Below are positions 1 through 7,635 of a DNA stretch of 64,000 nucleotides, piece after piece. The translations under genes and the position numbers were made by a program. The notes beneath the pieces are model-generated. The model was not told where the DNA came from. It was given only the letters and a program-made list of their open reading frames with translations, and made no database searches. Origin of the DNA: Dermabacter hominis NBRC 106157. GTDB taxonomy: Bacteria > Actinomycetota > Actinomycetes > Actinomycetales > Dermabacteraceae. The stretch covers positions 310,001 to 374,000 of the forward strand of contig NZ_BCSI01000001.1 in the NCBI RefSeq assembly GCF_001570785.1, given 5' to 3'. Position 1 is the first letter of the stretch. Each line of letters starts with the position of its first letter.

Positions 1-199
1 CTACGCTGCTGCGACCAAGCACGTGGATCAGGGTCTGTCGCTCACGCTATTCTTTAAAGACGAGGCGACCACTCGCGACATCAACCGCGCGCAGATCTAC
101 GCGTGGCGCAAGGGCATCAAGACGCTGTACTACATCCGCCTGCGCCAGCCCGCGCTCGAGGGAACCGAGATCGAAGGCTGCGTTTCCTGCGCGCTGTAG
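1..199 (+). CDS. nrdE: Ribonucleoside-diphosphate reductase alpha subunit, C-terminal fragment
   Basis: The first 199 bases read, from base 2, as the last 65 residues of a class Ib ribonucleotide reductase catalytic subunit. The typical NrdE tail is present: an [12 protein letters not shown] stretch, then [16 protein letters not shown] and the terminal redox pair in EGCVSCAL. In this family the C-terminal cysteines shuttle electrons from NrdH or thioredoxin to the active site. The gene is cut by the window edge, so the catalytic core is not visible. nrdF follows after about 100 bases on the same strand, so the two are probably co-transcribed. Confidence 0.95.
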   Translation, partial: YAAATKHVDQGLSLTLFFKDEATTRDINRAQIYAWRKGIKTLYYIRLRQPALEGTEIEGCVSCAL

Positions 200-301
200 T
201 CGCGTTCGCGCCCGTGCTGCGCGCGCGGGCGCACCGCGCGCCGTCCGCGCACTCCGCGCACTGACCACCAGACACCACTAGTGAAAGAGCTTTATTGAAC
301 T

Positions 302-1330
302 ATGACTGATCCGTTGAACACCGACCGCCCGCTGCAAGAGATCTCGGTCACCCCGCCGTCGTACCGCCACGACCCGGCAGCGCGGCTGCGCCCCATTAAC
401 TGGAACCGCGTCACCGACGACAAAGACCTCGAGGTGTGGAACCGTCTGACCGCGAACTTCTGGCTGCCAGAGAAGGTGCCGCTGTCAAACGACATCCCCG
501 CGTGGCAGAAAATGACCCAGGAAGAGCGCACCCTCACGATGCGCGTCTTCACCGGTCTGACCATGCTCGACACCGTGCAGGCAACTGTCGGTGAGATCGT
601 GCAGATCCAAGACTCCCGCACCGAACACGAAGAGGCCGTCTACACCAACATTGCGTTCATGCAGTCGGTGCACGCCCGCTCGTACTCCTCGGTGTTCTCA
701 ACGCTGACGAGCACCCCGGAAATCGACGACGCCTACCGCTGGGCAGTTGCCAACGATCTGCTGCAGGAACGCTGCAAGAAGGTGCTGCACCACTACTACG
801 GCGATGATCCGCTCAAGCGTAAAGTGTCTTCGACGCTGCTGTCGTCGCTGCTGCTGTACGCAGGGTTCTACCTGCCGCTGCACTTCTCGGTGCACGCGAC
901 ACTGACGAACACCGCAGACATGATCCGCCTGATTCTGCGTGACAAGGCAGTGCATGGTTACTACTCTGGTTACAAGTACCAGCGCGGACTCGAGACGCAG
1001 AGCAAAGAGCGTCAGGAAGAGATGCGCAAGTTCACCTTCGACCTGCTGGAAGAGCTCTACGAGCTTGAGCTGCAGTACTCGGGTGAGCTGTACGAGCCGC
1101 TCGGCCTGATGGACGACGTTGCCGTGTTCGTGCGTTACAACGCGAACAAGGCGCTGATGAACCTCGGTTACCCGTCGCGGTTTACCGCTGAAGAGACCGA
1201 AGTGAACCCTGAGATTCTCGCGGCGCTGTCACCTGGCAGCAACGAAAACCACGACTTCTTCAGTGGATCAGGATCGAGCTACATCATCGGTAAGGGCGAA
1301 GACACCACCGACGACGACTGGGACTTCTAG
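302..1330 (+). CDS. nrdF: Ribonucleotide reductase radical subunit, QSK-type (subclass Ie, metal-free) NrdF
   Basis: A 342-residue R2 subunit of NrdF type that should generate the radical used by NrdE. The fold is complete, with Asp90, His124, Tyr128 and His218 at the usual positions. Three glutamates that normally bind the dimetal site are replaced. Gln121 (FMQSVHARSY) stands for Glu98 of E. coli NrdF, Ser181 (TLLSSLLLY) for Glu158, and Lys215 (RDKAVHGYY) for Glu192. I checked the codons as CAG at 662, TCG at 842 and AAG at 944. This Gln/Ser/Lys pattern defines the QSK branch of subclass Ie, known to use a DOPA radical at the tyrosine without metals and to need NrdI for activation. It lies just downstream of nrdE. 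No nrdI or nrdH is in view, and they may lie left of the window. Confidence 0.93.
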   Translation: MTDPLNTDRPLQEISVTPPSYRHDPAARLRPINWNRVTDDKDLEVWNRLTANFWLPEKVPLSNDIPAWQKMTQEERTLTMRVFTGLTMLDTVQATVGEIVQIQDSRTEHEEAVYTNIAFMQSVHARSYSSVFSTLTSTPEIDDAYRWAVANDLLQERCKKVLHHYYGDDPLKRKVSSTLLSSLLLYAGFYLPLHFSVHATLTNTADMIRLILRDKAVHGYYSGYKYQRGLETQSKERQEEMRKFTFDLLEELYELELQYSGELYEPLGLMDDVAVFVRYNANKALMNLGYPSRFTAEETEVNPEILAALSPGSNENHDFFSGSGSSYIIGKGEDTTDDDWDF

Positions 1331-1390
1331 GCTCAAGGGCTTAACGGCTCGAGGGCTCAGCGGCTCGATTCGGGCCGCACCGTCCGAATA

Positions 1391-1449
1391 GCGCACCGCG
1401 GGTTGGACGCTGGCACACGCCGGCAACCTTCCCGCGGTGCGCTGTTTTG
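1391..1449 (+). terminator. Probable rho-independent terminator after nrdF
   Basis: A perfect 12-base inverted repeat (GCGCACCGCGGG at 1391-1402, its complement at 1431-1442) with a 28-base loop is followed by TGTTTTGT. It lies about 60 bases after the nrdF stop. The long loop makes it less typical than a compact hairpin. Confidence 0.7.
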
Positions 1450-1469
1450 TGCCCGAGCCAGCGCGATTC

Positions 1470-1529
1470 TTGTCGACTATGATCGACAAAACCTCCGCAA
1501 AGTAGCAGCTTGTCGACTATACTCGACAA
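1470..1529 (+). promoter_or_regulatory. Twin palindromes (TTGTCGA-N6-TCGACAA) over the promoter of the AAA ATPase
   Basis: Two palindromes of the form TTGTCGA, six bases, TCGACAA lie at 1470-1489 and 1510-1529, exactly 40 bases apart. The spacer of the second contains TATACT (1518-1523) and that of the first TATGAT, both good -10 hexamers, so a protein bound here would block RNA polymerase. The RBS GGGAGG follows at 1534. The likely binder is unknown; autoregulation by the downstream ATPase is a guess. Confidence 0.6.
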
Positions 1530-1542
1530 GACAGGGAGGTTT

Positions 1543-2766
1543 GTGGTGGACAGAATCATTGAACGCCCGAGATACTTTTCGCGGATCCAGCCCTTTATCG
1601 ACAAACCCCTCGTGAAGGTGCTCACCGGTGTGCGTCGCTGCGGCAAATCTACGATTCTGCAGCAGCTGCAAGAAGTGATTCGCGCGGGCAGCGCTGATCC
1701 ACAAGTGTTTGCGATGAATTTTGAGTCCGCTGACGGGCTTCACATCACAGACGCAGCGGCGCTGCTACGGCGCATCGAAGCCGAAAACCTCAACAAAAAC
1801 ACCCGCGCGTATTTCTTCTTTGACGAAATTCAGCAGGTCGCCGACTGGGAGAAAGCCATCAACGCGATCCGCGTCGACTATGACGCAGATATCTATGTCA
1901 CCGGGTCGAATTCGCGCATGCTTTCCGGTGATCTCGTCACACATCTTGCCGGTCGCTACGTTGAGTTCTTGATCCAACCGTTTTCGTTTGCGGAATTTGT
2001 CGAGCTGCACCGCCAAAGCGACCGCACACTGAGCGAACACTTCCAGCACTTTGTGCAGTTCGGCGGTTTCCCGGCGTTGAAATACTTCAACCTCGACCGG
2101 GAACCCTCGCTCGACTACCTTGACTCGGTGTACAACTCGGTTGTGCTCAAAGACGTGATTGAGTATCACCAGATCCGCGACGTCGACATTTTTCACCGCA
2201 TCGTCGGTTACTGCTTCGCAAATATTGGAAAAACCTTCTCGGCGCAGTCACTGGTGCGTTTTTTCAAAAGCGAGGGGCGCACCGTTTCGGTTGATACCGT
2301 GTTGAACTACCTTGAGTTTTGCGTGAACGCTTTCTTGATTTATCGGGTTCCGCGCTTTGACATTGCGGGGAAGGCGAGGCTTCGGGCAACTGAGAAGTAC
2401 TATGCGGTGGATCACGGTTTTCGTGAAACGCTCGGCCTTTCGAACCAGGCCGACATTGAGCTGACCCTCGAAAACATCGTGTGCGTGGAGCTGCTTGCGC
2501 GCGGGTACGAGGTAAGTGTCGGAAGAGCCGGCGCGCGCGAGATTGACTTCATCGCCCGCAAAGGTTCCGACACTGAGTACTTCCAGGTGAGTTACCTGCT
2601 CGGCAGCCAAAACACCGTCGACCGCGAGTTCGGTGCCTTTCGCGGGGTTACCGACAACTTCCCGAAAACCGTGCTGAGCATGGACCAGTTCGACATGAGC
2701 CGCGACGGGATCCAACACAAAAACATTATCGAGTGGCTTGTCGAGCCCTCACCGTTGCACAGCTAG
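1543..2766 (+). CDS. AAA_14/DUF4143-family ATPase
   Basis: A protein of about 407 residues with an N-terminal P-loop ATPase domain and a C-terminal DUF4143 nuclease-like domain. The Walker A is GVRRCGKST (residues 29-37), the Walker B is FFFDEIQ near residue 95, and a sensor-like TGSNSRML follows. The C-terminal part has GAREIDFIARK, a restriction-endonuclease-like Glu-x-Asp pattern. A TTG at 1510 would also open the frame, but GTG at 1543 or 1546 is preferred because GGGAGG (1534-1539) sits just upstream and 1510 lies inside the operator palindrome. The family is widespread and its role is unclear; some members are linked to mobile DNA or toxin-antitoxin loci. It stands alone after the nrdF terminator. 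Confidence 0.85.
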   Translation: MVDRIIERPRYFSRIQPFIDKPLVKVLTGVRRCGKSTILQQLQEVIRAGSADPQVFAMNFESADGLHITDAAALLRRIEAENLNKNTRAYFFFDEIQQVADWEKAINAIRVDYDADIYVTGSNSRMLSGDLVTHLAGRYVEFLIQPFSFAEFVELHRQSDRTLSEHFQHFVQFGGFPALKYFNLDREPSLDYLDSVYNSVVLKDVIEYHQIRDVDIFHRIVGYCFANIGKTFSAQSLVRFFKSEGRTVSVDTVLNYLEFCVNAFLIYRVPRFDIAGKARLRATEKYYAVDHGFRETLGLSNQADIELTLENIVCVELLARGYEVSVGRAGAREIDFIARKGSDTEYFQVSYLLGSQNTVDREFGAFRGVTDNFPKTVLSMDQFDMSRDGIQHKNIIEWLVEPSPLHS

Positions 2767-2909
2767 GTGTCATCGCCTAGCCTGAATACCAACATGACCG
2801 GTACCGCTACCCATTTTGGTGGGAGCCCAGGGCCGGTCTTTGTTTTTCTCGATCTAGCCGTCATGCTCCTGTAGCCAAATGAGGCCACCCAACGCGCTGG
2901 GGCCGTGGC

Positions 2910-2975
2910 ATTATTTAGGTAATCGTTCAGCCCGCTTCGACCATCAGGTTGGAGACGGGCTGGATTTCTTTCGAG
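2910..2975 (+). ncRNA. Candidate structured RNA upstream of the Abi_2 gene (abiF RNA-like)
   Basis: The gap before the Abi gene holds a stem of CAGCCCG (2928-2934) pairing with CGGGCTG (2956-2962), a purine-rich loop (GGTTGGAGA) and an AT-rich ATTATTTAGGT stretch upstream that could be a promoter -10. Abi_2/AbiF genes are known to be preceded by a conserved structured RNA (the abiF RNA motif). Position and the short stem fit, but I could not compare it to a covariance model. The rest of 2767-2905 shows nothing recognisable. Confidence 0.45.
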
Positions 2976-2988
2976 GCATGAAAACCCG

Positions 2989-3819
2989 ATGAAGAAGATC
3001 AAAAATCCCACCACGGTTGAAGTGCAGATTGCCCTCATGCGCTCACGAGGGATGGAGCTCAACGAATCCCTAGCAAGGCAGTGGCTGTCTAGCGTCTCTT
3101 ACTACAGGCTGTCCGGGTATTGGTACGCCTACCGGATTCTCCCAGAGCCTGAAGACCCCAAACAGCCGCAACGCGCCGACAGCTTTGTGCGAGGCACGAA
3201 GTTCGAAGAAATAGTCGCTCTCTACGAATTCGACCGTAAAATGCGCACACTTATTTACGATGGGATTGAGCGGATTGAGGTTGCGCTACGTGCACGGATC
3301 GGCGAACTACTCGTCGCGAAAGGAGCCTTATCTTACAAAGATCCAGGTATCTTTCGTGAGGATTTCCGGCATCAAGACTGGCTAGAGACTGCTGAGAAGC
3401 GTGTGGATCGCGAGCGAAAACGTAACCGCGCTGTGGCTCACTACAGTGTCAACTACGGGGATTACCCATTCTGGGTTCTTGCTGATGTCCTTGATTTTTC
3501 CGATATTTCCATCCTCTTTGATGGCCTCACTCTTGATGATCAGCGGAGTATTGCACACAGTTTCGGTTTCTTTGGCGACGTCGATCGATTGAACTCTAAG
3601 CAGAAGAAGAGCTACTACAACCAAGATCCCCTCGCTCGATGGTGCGAACAACTCACCGTTCTGCGAAACACAGGTGCACATCACGGCCGCGTATGGAACC
3701 GCCACTTCACCCCGGCAGCGACGAATGCTTTCCGAACGATACAAGAACTGTCTTGTCTCCCGAAGGGGCAAAGCGGTGGGGTTACCCGCAAATCGTGGAC
3801 ACGTAGTGGAGCTACCTAG
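2989..3819 (+). CDS. Abi_2 (AbiD/AbiF)-family abortive infection protein, 3' end replaced by IS
   Basis: A 276-residue protein of the Abi_2 family of phage-defence proteins. The N-terminal SVSYYRLSGYW block and the central FDRKMRTLIYDGIERIEVA block are characteristic. Near residue 227 lies LRNTGAHHGRVWNR, the RN-x(2-3)-HH motif that gives this group its HEPN-like RNase character. The last 20-25 residues (from about base 3770) read into the end of the neighbouring IS3 remnant, so the native C-terminus is lost; the catalytic-type motif is retained. In the family, such proteins stop phage growth, and some work with the RNA encoded just upstream. Whether this copy still works is unknown. Confidence 0.82.
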   Translation: MKKIKNPTTVEVQIALMRSRGMELNESLARQWLSSVSYYRLSGYWYAYRILPEPEDPKQPQRADSFVRGTKFEEIVALYEFDRKMRTLIYDGIERIEVALRARIGELLVAKGALSYKDPGIFREDFRHQDWLETAEKRVDRERKRNRAVAHYSVNYGDYPFWVLADVLDFSDISILFDGLTLDDQRSIAHSFGFFGDVDRLNSKQKKSYYNQDPLARWCEQLTVLRNTGAHHGRVWNRHFTPAATNAFRTIQELSCLPKGQSGGVTRKSWTRSGAT

Positions 3820-4485
3820 TGGTTAGGCAGCTATTCCTTTTCTGCTAGTGATTAGACCAATTTGGTTCTCAAAGTCGACGGGGCTGACCATACCGAGTGC
3901 GGAATGTCGGCGTCGACGGTTGTAGACGACTTCAATCCAGTAGGCAACGGCCTTGCGTGCAGCATCACGGGTCGTCCAGCGCTTACGGTCGTAGAACTCG
4001 GTTTTAAGCGTCGACCAGAACGACTCAGCCATCGCGTTATCGAAGCACACACCAGTACGCCCCACGGACTGAGCAATGCTCAGGCTGCGGCAAACCTCCC
4101 AGAGCTGCTCGCTAGTGAATTGAGCTCCGCGGTCAGCGTGAAACACCAGCCCATCAGGAACGTCACCACGCAACGTGTGCGCCATCCGCAGGGCTCGCTC
4201 GACCAGGGAAGTATCTTGAACGCTATCCATAGCCCAGCCCAGCACCCGGCGGGAATGGCCATCGCGGACCGCGCACAAGTACAACCAGCCTTCACCGGTG
4301 CGCAAGTAGGTAATATCTGACATCCACACCCGGTTGAGCTCACCAGTATCAAACATGCGCTTGACCAGGTCAGGAAGCGTGGACTTACGCTTAGCTTGAA
4401 TCGTTGTCACCGGGACAAAGGCCCGCGGTGAAATCCCCTCAATCCCCATCATGCACATCCGTTTAGCCACAGTCTTACGGTTAAG
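3780..4485 (-). mobile_element. Truncated IS3-family element
   Basis: A remnant of an IS3-type element in minus orientation. Its 3' end lies within the last codons of the Abi gene (GTGGACACG near 3791). Its 5' part, which would hold ORFA, the start of ORFB and the other terminal repeat, is missing: the homology stops at about 4485, exactly where repeat copy 'a' begins. Boundaries are approximate because only one end survives. Confidence 0.75.
3823..4482 (-). pseudogene. IS3-family transposase ORFB, N-terminally truncated
   Basis: About 215-220 residues of an IS3 ORFB integrase of rve type. The DDE core is intact: VWMSDITYL (first Asp), HADRGAQFTS (second Asp), then DNAMAESFWSTLKTE (Glu), ending in RRRRHSALGMVSPVDFE. 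Full-length ORFB is about 280-300 residues, so roughly the first quarter, including most of the HTH_21 region, is missing. The reading frame runs upstream into the neighbouring repeat without a start or ORFA, so the copy cannot move by itself. Confidence 0.85.
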
Positions 4486-4488
4486 CGC

Positions 4489-4518
4489 AATGTGGTCGAG
4501 TTCCGGTTCAACGTGTGA
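4489..4518 (+). repeat. Gene-end repeat, copy a
   Basis: First copy of the recurrent 30-nt sequence that reads N-V-V-E-F-R-F-N-V-stop (stop TGA). It borders the truncated IS3 element on its left and the FitAB-like cassette on its right. Part of a set with copies near 6015, 12581, 16182, 16944, 22766, 23964, 25125, 26873 and 35458. Confidence 0.75.
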
Positions 4519-4607
4519 GGCGGTCGCCGGCGGCTCCGGGGCCAGTCCGATTGGAGCTGATGTTGGGGTGATAGCATGAGTGCAAGCACCTTCGGGAGGT
4601 GATCGTG

Positions 4608-4841
4608 ATGTCGTCCATTGTCGTCCGTGGGCTTGATGAGTCGGTCAAGGCTCGCTTGGCTGCTCAGGCCAGGGAGCATGGTCGCTCCATGGAGGCGGAA
4701 GTTCGTGACATCCTGACGCGGGCGGCGACCCGTCCAAACATTGGGCTCGCGCTGTTGCGTGCGGGACAGCTGGCCGGTGGGGTCGAAGACTTGCCGATTC
4801 CCGAACGTTCTGACCGCGCCCGCGTAGTGGACTTCTCGTGA
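4608..4841 (+). CDS. FitA-like ribbon-helix-helix antitoxin
   Basis: A 77-residue antitoxin. The N-terminus (MSSIVVRGLDESVKARLAAQ) is a ribbon-helix-helix of the FitA/Arc type, which binds the promoter. EHGRSMEAEVRDIL completes the fold, and the C-terminal tail should wrap the PIN toxin. ATG 4608 is preferred over the in-frame GTG at 4599 because GGGAGG (4594-4599) is 8 bases upstream of the ATG. It overlaps the toxin gene by 4 bases, so translation is coupled. In this family the complex represses its own promoter. Confidence 0.87.
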   Translation: MSSIVVRGLDESVKARLAAQAREHGRSMEAEVRDILTRAATRPNIGLALLRAGQLAGGVEDLPIPERSDRARVVDFS

Positions 4842-5275
4842 TCGTTCTCGACACGAACGTCGTCTCCGAGGTGCTCAGGCCGCGTCCGGAAGTGAACGTC
4901 GTGGAATGGCTGGAATCGGTCACTGATGACGTTGCCATCACCGCAATCACTCTGGCTGAGCTCTTGGCGGGCCTGCGCAGGTTGCCTGATGGTAGGCGAA
5001 AGACCGAGCTCACTGGGGCGGTTGAGGGTGCTCTGCGTCCGTATCGCGACACCGGTGCGATTCTTGCCTTCGATGCCGTGGCGGCTCCGCACTATGCCGA
5101 CACCCTGGCCCAGCGAGAAGCGGCTGGTCTTCCGGTCTCGACTGGGGATGCGCAGATAGCGGCGATCTGTCGAGCCCGGGGAGCGGTCTGTGCGACGCGC
5201 AACATCAAGGACTTCCTGAGGACCGGTGTCTCCTTGTTTGATCCGTGGACAGGAACTTCGCACCCCGCTTCGTGA
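4838..5275 (+). CDS. FitB/VapC-like PIN-domain toxin ribonuclease
   Basis: A 145-residue PIN-domain RNase. The acidic metal-binding residues are in place: Asp5 in MIVLDTNVVSE, Glu near 43 in ITLAELLAGL, Asp near 107 in STGDAQIAA and a final TRNIKDF. These enzymes cleave tRNA or rRNA when the antitoxin is lost. The gene starts with GTG inside the antitoxin stop. With its antitoxin it forms a two-gene module between repeat copies a and b. Confidence 0.88.
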   Translation: MIVLDTNVVSEVLRPRPEVNVVEWLESVTDDVAITAITLAELLAGLRRLPDGRRKTELTGAVEGALRPYRDTGAILAFDAVAAPHYADTLAQREAAGLPVSTGDAQIAAICRARGAVCATRNIKDFLRTGVSLFDPWTGTSHPAS

Positions 5276-5457
5276 CTCGGGCTCGTCGCGGGCCTTGGTT
5301 AGAGCTTGCGCAGGATCGGGCAATCGATGAGATCGCTGCGATCAAGCCCTTGCGGGCCGCCTAAGGCTCGCTTGCCACGACCCCTCGGCACCCAGAATGC
5401 TTCGCCGCCCCAGAAGCGTGGGGAATGCTTTGCTTGGGGGTGAATCCTGGTGCTGGA

Positions 5458-5941
5458 ATGCTCCTGATGGTCAACGCTGTGCACCTTCGTGAGCTGTCGG
5501 TCCATGACGCGGAGGTGATGGCCGAAGTGCTGGCGGACCCATCGCTGTACGAGTTCACCGGTGGGTCCGCCGAGCGCTACGGAGCTCGAGCGGCCGTACG
5601 CGATCCAGACTCGGGGCTGCTCCCTCGATGGCTCGAAGGACTGGATCAACTTGGTGGTGCTGCTTGACGCCCAGCCCATCGGATATGTGCAAGCCACTGT
5701 TCCCAAGAATGGCGGACCCGCCGAGATTGCCTGGGTGGTCGGTAAGCCGTGGCAGGGCCACGGTTATGCGTCGCGGGCCGCGCAGCTGCTGGTCGATCGG
5801 CTCGTTCAACGTGGAGTTCACAGTGTGGCTGCGCATATCAATCCCGATCATCTGGCCTCGCAGGCGGTAGCTGCGAAGCTGGGCATGGTCCCGACCGATG
5901 TGGTCGACGGTGAGAGACGGTGGGTGAGCACAGGCGTCTGA
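5458..5941 (+). pseudogene. GNAT acetyltransferase with a frameshift
   Basis: The first part reads VHLRELSVHDAEVMAEVL and then LYEFTGG in one frame. The homology then continues in the next frame from about 5561 (PPSATELERPYAIQTRG, later IGYVQATV, the acetyl-CoA loop region GKPWQGHGYASRAAQLL and AAKLGM). The two halves join into one ordinary GNAT of about 160 residues if one base is added or removed near 5563-5570. Either the gene is broken or there is a sequencing error. Substrate unknown. It lies after the toxin, still before repeat copy b. Confidence 0.75.
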
Positions 5942-6014
5942 CCCTGTGGCAGCGGCATGTAAGGCCTGAGGTCAGCTGCCCTGTGGCGAGCCTTCCAAGA
6001 TCCACCTGACTGCC

Positions 6015-6055
6015 CCTAATCGTGGCGACCCGGTCGAGTTCCGGTTTGTGTGTAG
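6015..6055 (+). repeat. Gene-end repeat, copy b (degenerate)
   Basis: Reads P-N-R-G-D-P-V-E-F-R-F and then diverges (TTTGTGTGTAG) where other copies have TTTAACGTGTAG. The upstream CCTAAT/CCGTGGCGA block is shared with copy d, which supports a common origin. Confidence 0.6.
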
Positions 6056-6105
6056 TTGGCTGCTGCGACTTGGAGCAAGGGGCCGCAGGGGCATTGTGCA
6101 GGTGG

Positions 6106-6699
6106 CTACGCCGACTCGACGCGATCGGCGCGTCTGAACAGCGCCGATAAGGCGATGTGGAGCTCTTCCTCGACGGCGTCAGCCGTGCGTGGGTCATAGA
6201 GCAGTTGCGAGCCATATCCCTGCACCAGGGCGAGCCAGATGCGTGCCGCGCGGGTTGGATCGACGGGCTGGATCTCGCCCTCCGCGATGGCGCGTCCGAT
6301 GAGTGACGCGATGCGCCCCACCAATTCGGCATCCTCCGTGCGCAGTGCGAGGGAAAAGGCCTGATTGGTGTGCGCCAGGTTTCCGAATCCCGTCGCGACG
6401 ATTTCCTGGCGGCGGCTCCGTTCGTTGAGTGGCAGGATCTGCAGCGTCAGGGCGACGAGCCAGTCCACGAGCGTCGGCTGACTCGGCACGGCGACAGCCG
6501 GTGCCGCCGCGGCTGCACGGAAGCGGGCGAGCATCGCCTGGAGCAGCTCGTCCTTGGTGGCGAAGGACTTCTGGACCGCCCCGAGCGACATTCCCGCCTC
6601 TGCGGCCACGCTGCGATAGGACACCGCTCCCATGCCGTCGCGAGCCATGACGGCCAGGCCCGCGTCGGCATAGGCCTGCTGCCGTGAGGTCAGTTCCAT
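6106..6699 (-). CDS. TetR-family transcriptional regulator
   Basis: A 197-residue TetR-type repressor. Residues 1-50 form the helix-turn-helix domain (GAVSYRSVAAEAGMSLGAVQ, then KDELLQAML). The remainder is a helical ligand domain rich in alanine and arginine. It is the second gene of a minus-strand pair: the CPBP-family membrane protein ends only 4 bases upstream, so the two are co-transcribed. The ligand is unknown; control of the neighbouring membrane protein is the simplest inference. Confidence 0.85.
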   Translation of the reverse strand: MELTSRQQAYADAGLAVMARDGMGAVSYRSVAAEAGMSLGAVQKSFATKDELLQAMLARFRAAAAAPAVAVPSQPTLVDWLVALTLQILPLNERSRRQEIVATGFGNLAHTNQAFSLALRTEDAELVGRIASLIGRAIAEGEIQPVDPTRAARIWLALVQGYGSQLLYDPRTADAVEEELHIALSALFRRADRVESA

Positions 6700-6703
6700 G
6701 GGT

Positions 6704-7189
6704 TCATTCTGCCTCGGCCTGGGTGGTGCGGGGCCACCACCACACCGCCTGCACTGCCAGCAGGGCCAGGGTGCCGAACAGGCTGATCAGCCCTGCAGTG
6801 TCGACCGAATCCCCGGTCAGCCAGGCCGCGTAGTCATAGACCGCGTGCCAGATGATCCCGATCCACAGGCTCCGGCATGCGATCACCATTCCCGCGAGGA
6901 CGATCCCCACGAGCAGGGCGAGCGCTTGCTGGCCGACGATGTAGACGACTGGCTGGCCGGTGAAGATGTTGCCGAGGTGGAGGAGTGCAAAGATCACTGC
7001 GCCTGCGACGATCGCGAACCGGTCGCCGCGCCCCCGCAGGGCGGCGAGCAACAGACCCCGGAACCAGATCTCCTCGTTGAAGCCCACGGCGATCCACAGC
7101 GACAGGTACGCCGCTGCCATCAGGGGGGACCCCCTGTCAAGCGATCTCGTCGGAGTTGTCCCCGTGCTCTGAACGGGCTGTGACGGCAC
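6704..7189 (-). CDS. CPBP-family (CAAX protease-like) membrane protein, N-terminally truncated
   Basis: The sequence carries all three CPBP motifs: NEEIWFRG (the EExxxR motif), FALLHLGN and IIWHAVYD. Several hydrophobic segments indicate a polytopic membrane protease-like protein. Full-length members are about 220-280 residues; here only about 138 match, from ATG 7120 onward. The first ~23 residues from 7189 look unrelated and join the homology at a GC-rich inverted repeat (CAGGGGG at 7121-7127, CCCCCTG at 7130-7136). The N-terminal membrane segments are therefore missing and the protein may be inactive. It precedes the TetR gene by 4 bases. Confidence 0.7.
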   Translation of the reverse strand: MPSQPVQSTGTTPTRSLDRGSPLMAAAYLSLWIAVGFNEEIWFRGLLLAALRGRGDRFAIVAGAVIFALLHLGNIFTGQPVVYIVGQQALALLVGIVLAGMVIACRSLWIGIIWHAVYDYAAWLTGDSVDTAGLISLFGTLALLAVQAVWWWPRTTQAEAE

Positions 7190-7280
7190 CTCGGGGAGCC
7201 AAGCGGTGCAGCTGCGACGCGGCCTCGCTCAACGCCCAGCGTGTCCCCGGTGTCGGAACCTGGTTTCGTCGCTCCAAGCA

Positions 7281-7480
7281 TCACCTCAGGAGCTTGCCGG
7301 TGAGGTGGTAGGCGTGGCAGTCTCGGCACCAGTAGGAGCGAATCTCTCTACGCTTGTGATTGCCTCGCTCGGCTCTGCCGCCGGCGGTTGCCAGCTCTTC
7401 CAGCCTTTTCCTGACTGGCCGTATCCATCGTGGTGCATGCCCGGGATTCTCCTTGACCTCACCCGTGTCGCCGACCGTAC
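7281..7480 (-). pseudogene. Remnant of a small zinc-ribbon-like protein
   Basis: On the minus strand an open frame without a start codon ends in GNHKRREIRSYWCRDCHAYH, followed by LTGK. The Cys-x2-Cys-His...His-Leu-Thr pattern occurs in small actinobacterial proteins found in mobile DNA. A TAA closes the frame upstream before any start codon. I read this as the 3' remnant of such a gene. The rest of 7190-7635 shows nothing else I can support. Confidence 0.4.
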
Positions 7481-7635
7481 GGGCTACCTCTTACAATCCC
7501 CGCCCGTCGCCGCAGGGCCGCTGGTCCTGCGGCTCGATGAGCGACGCCGTGCCTGCGGGCGTGCTCCGCTCGCGGGTCATTGGTCTGGCTATACTTGGTG
7601 CTCGCTGCACCGCTGATTGCTCGAAGGAGGGTTGT

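Noticed and set aside
7206-7616. Plus-strand frame of 136 codons
   Set aside because: No RBS, no recognisable content, and it crosses the minus-strand zinc-ribbon remnant.
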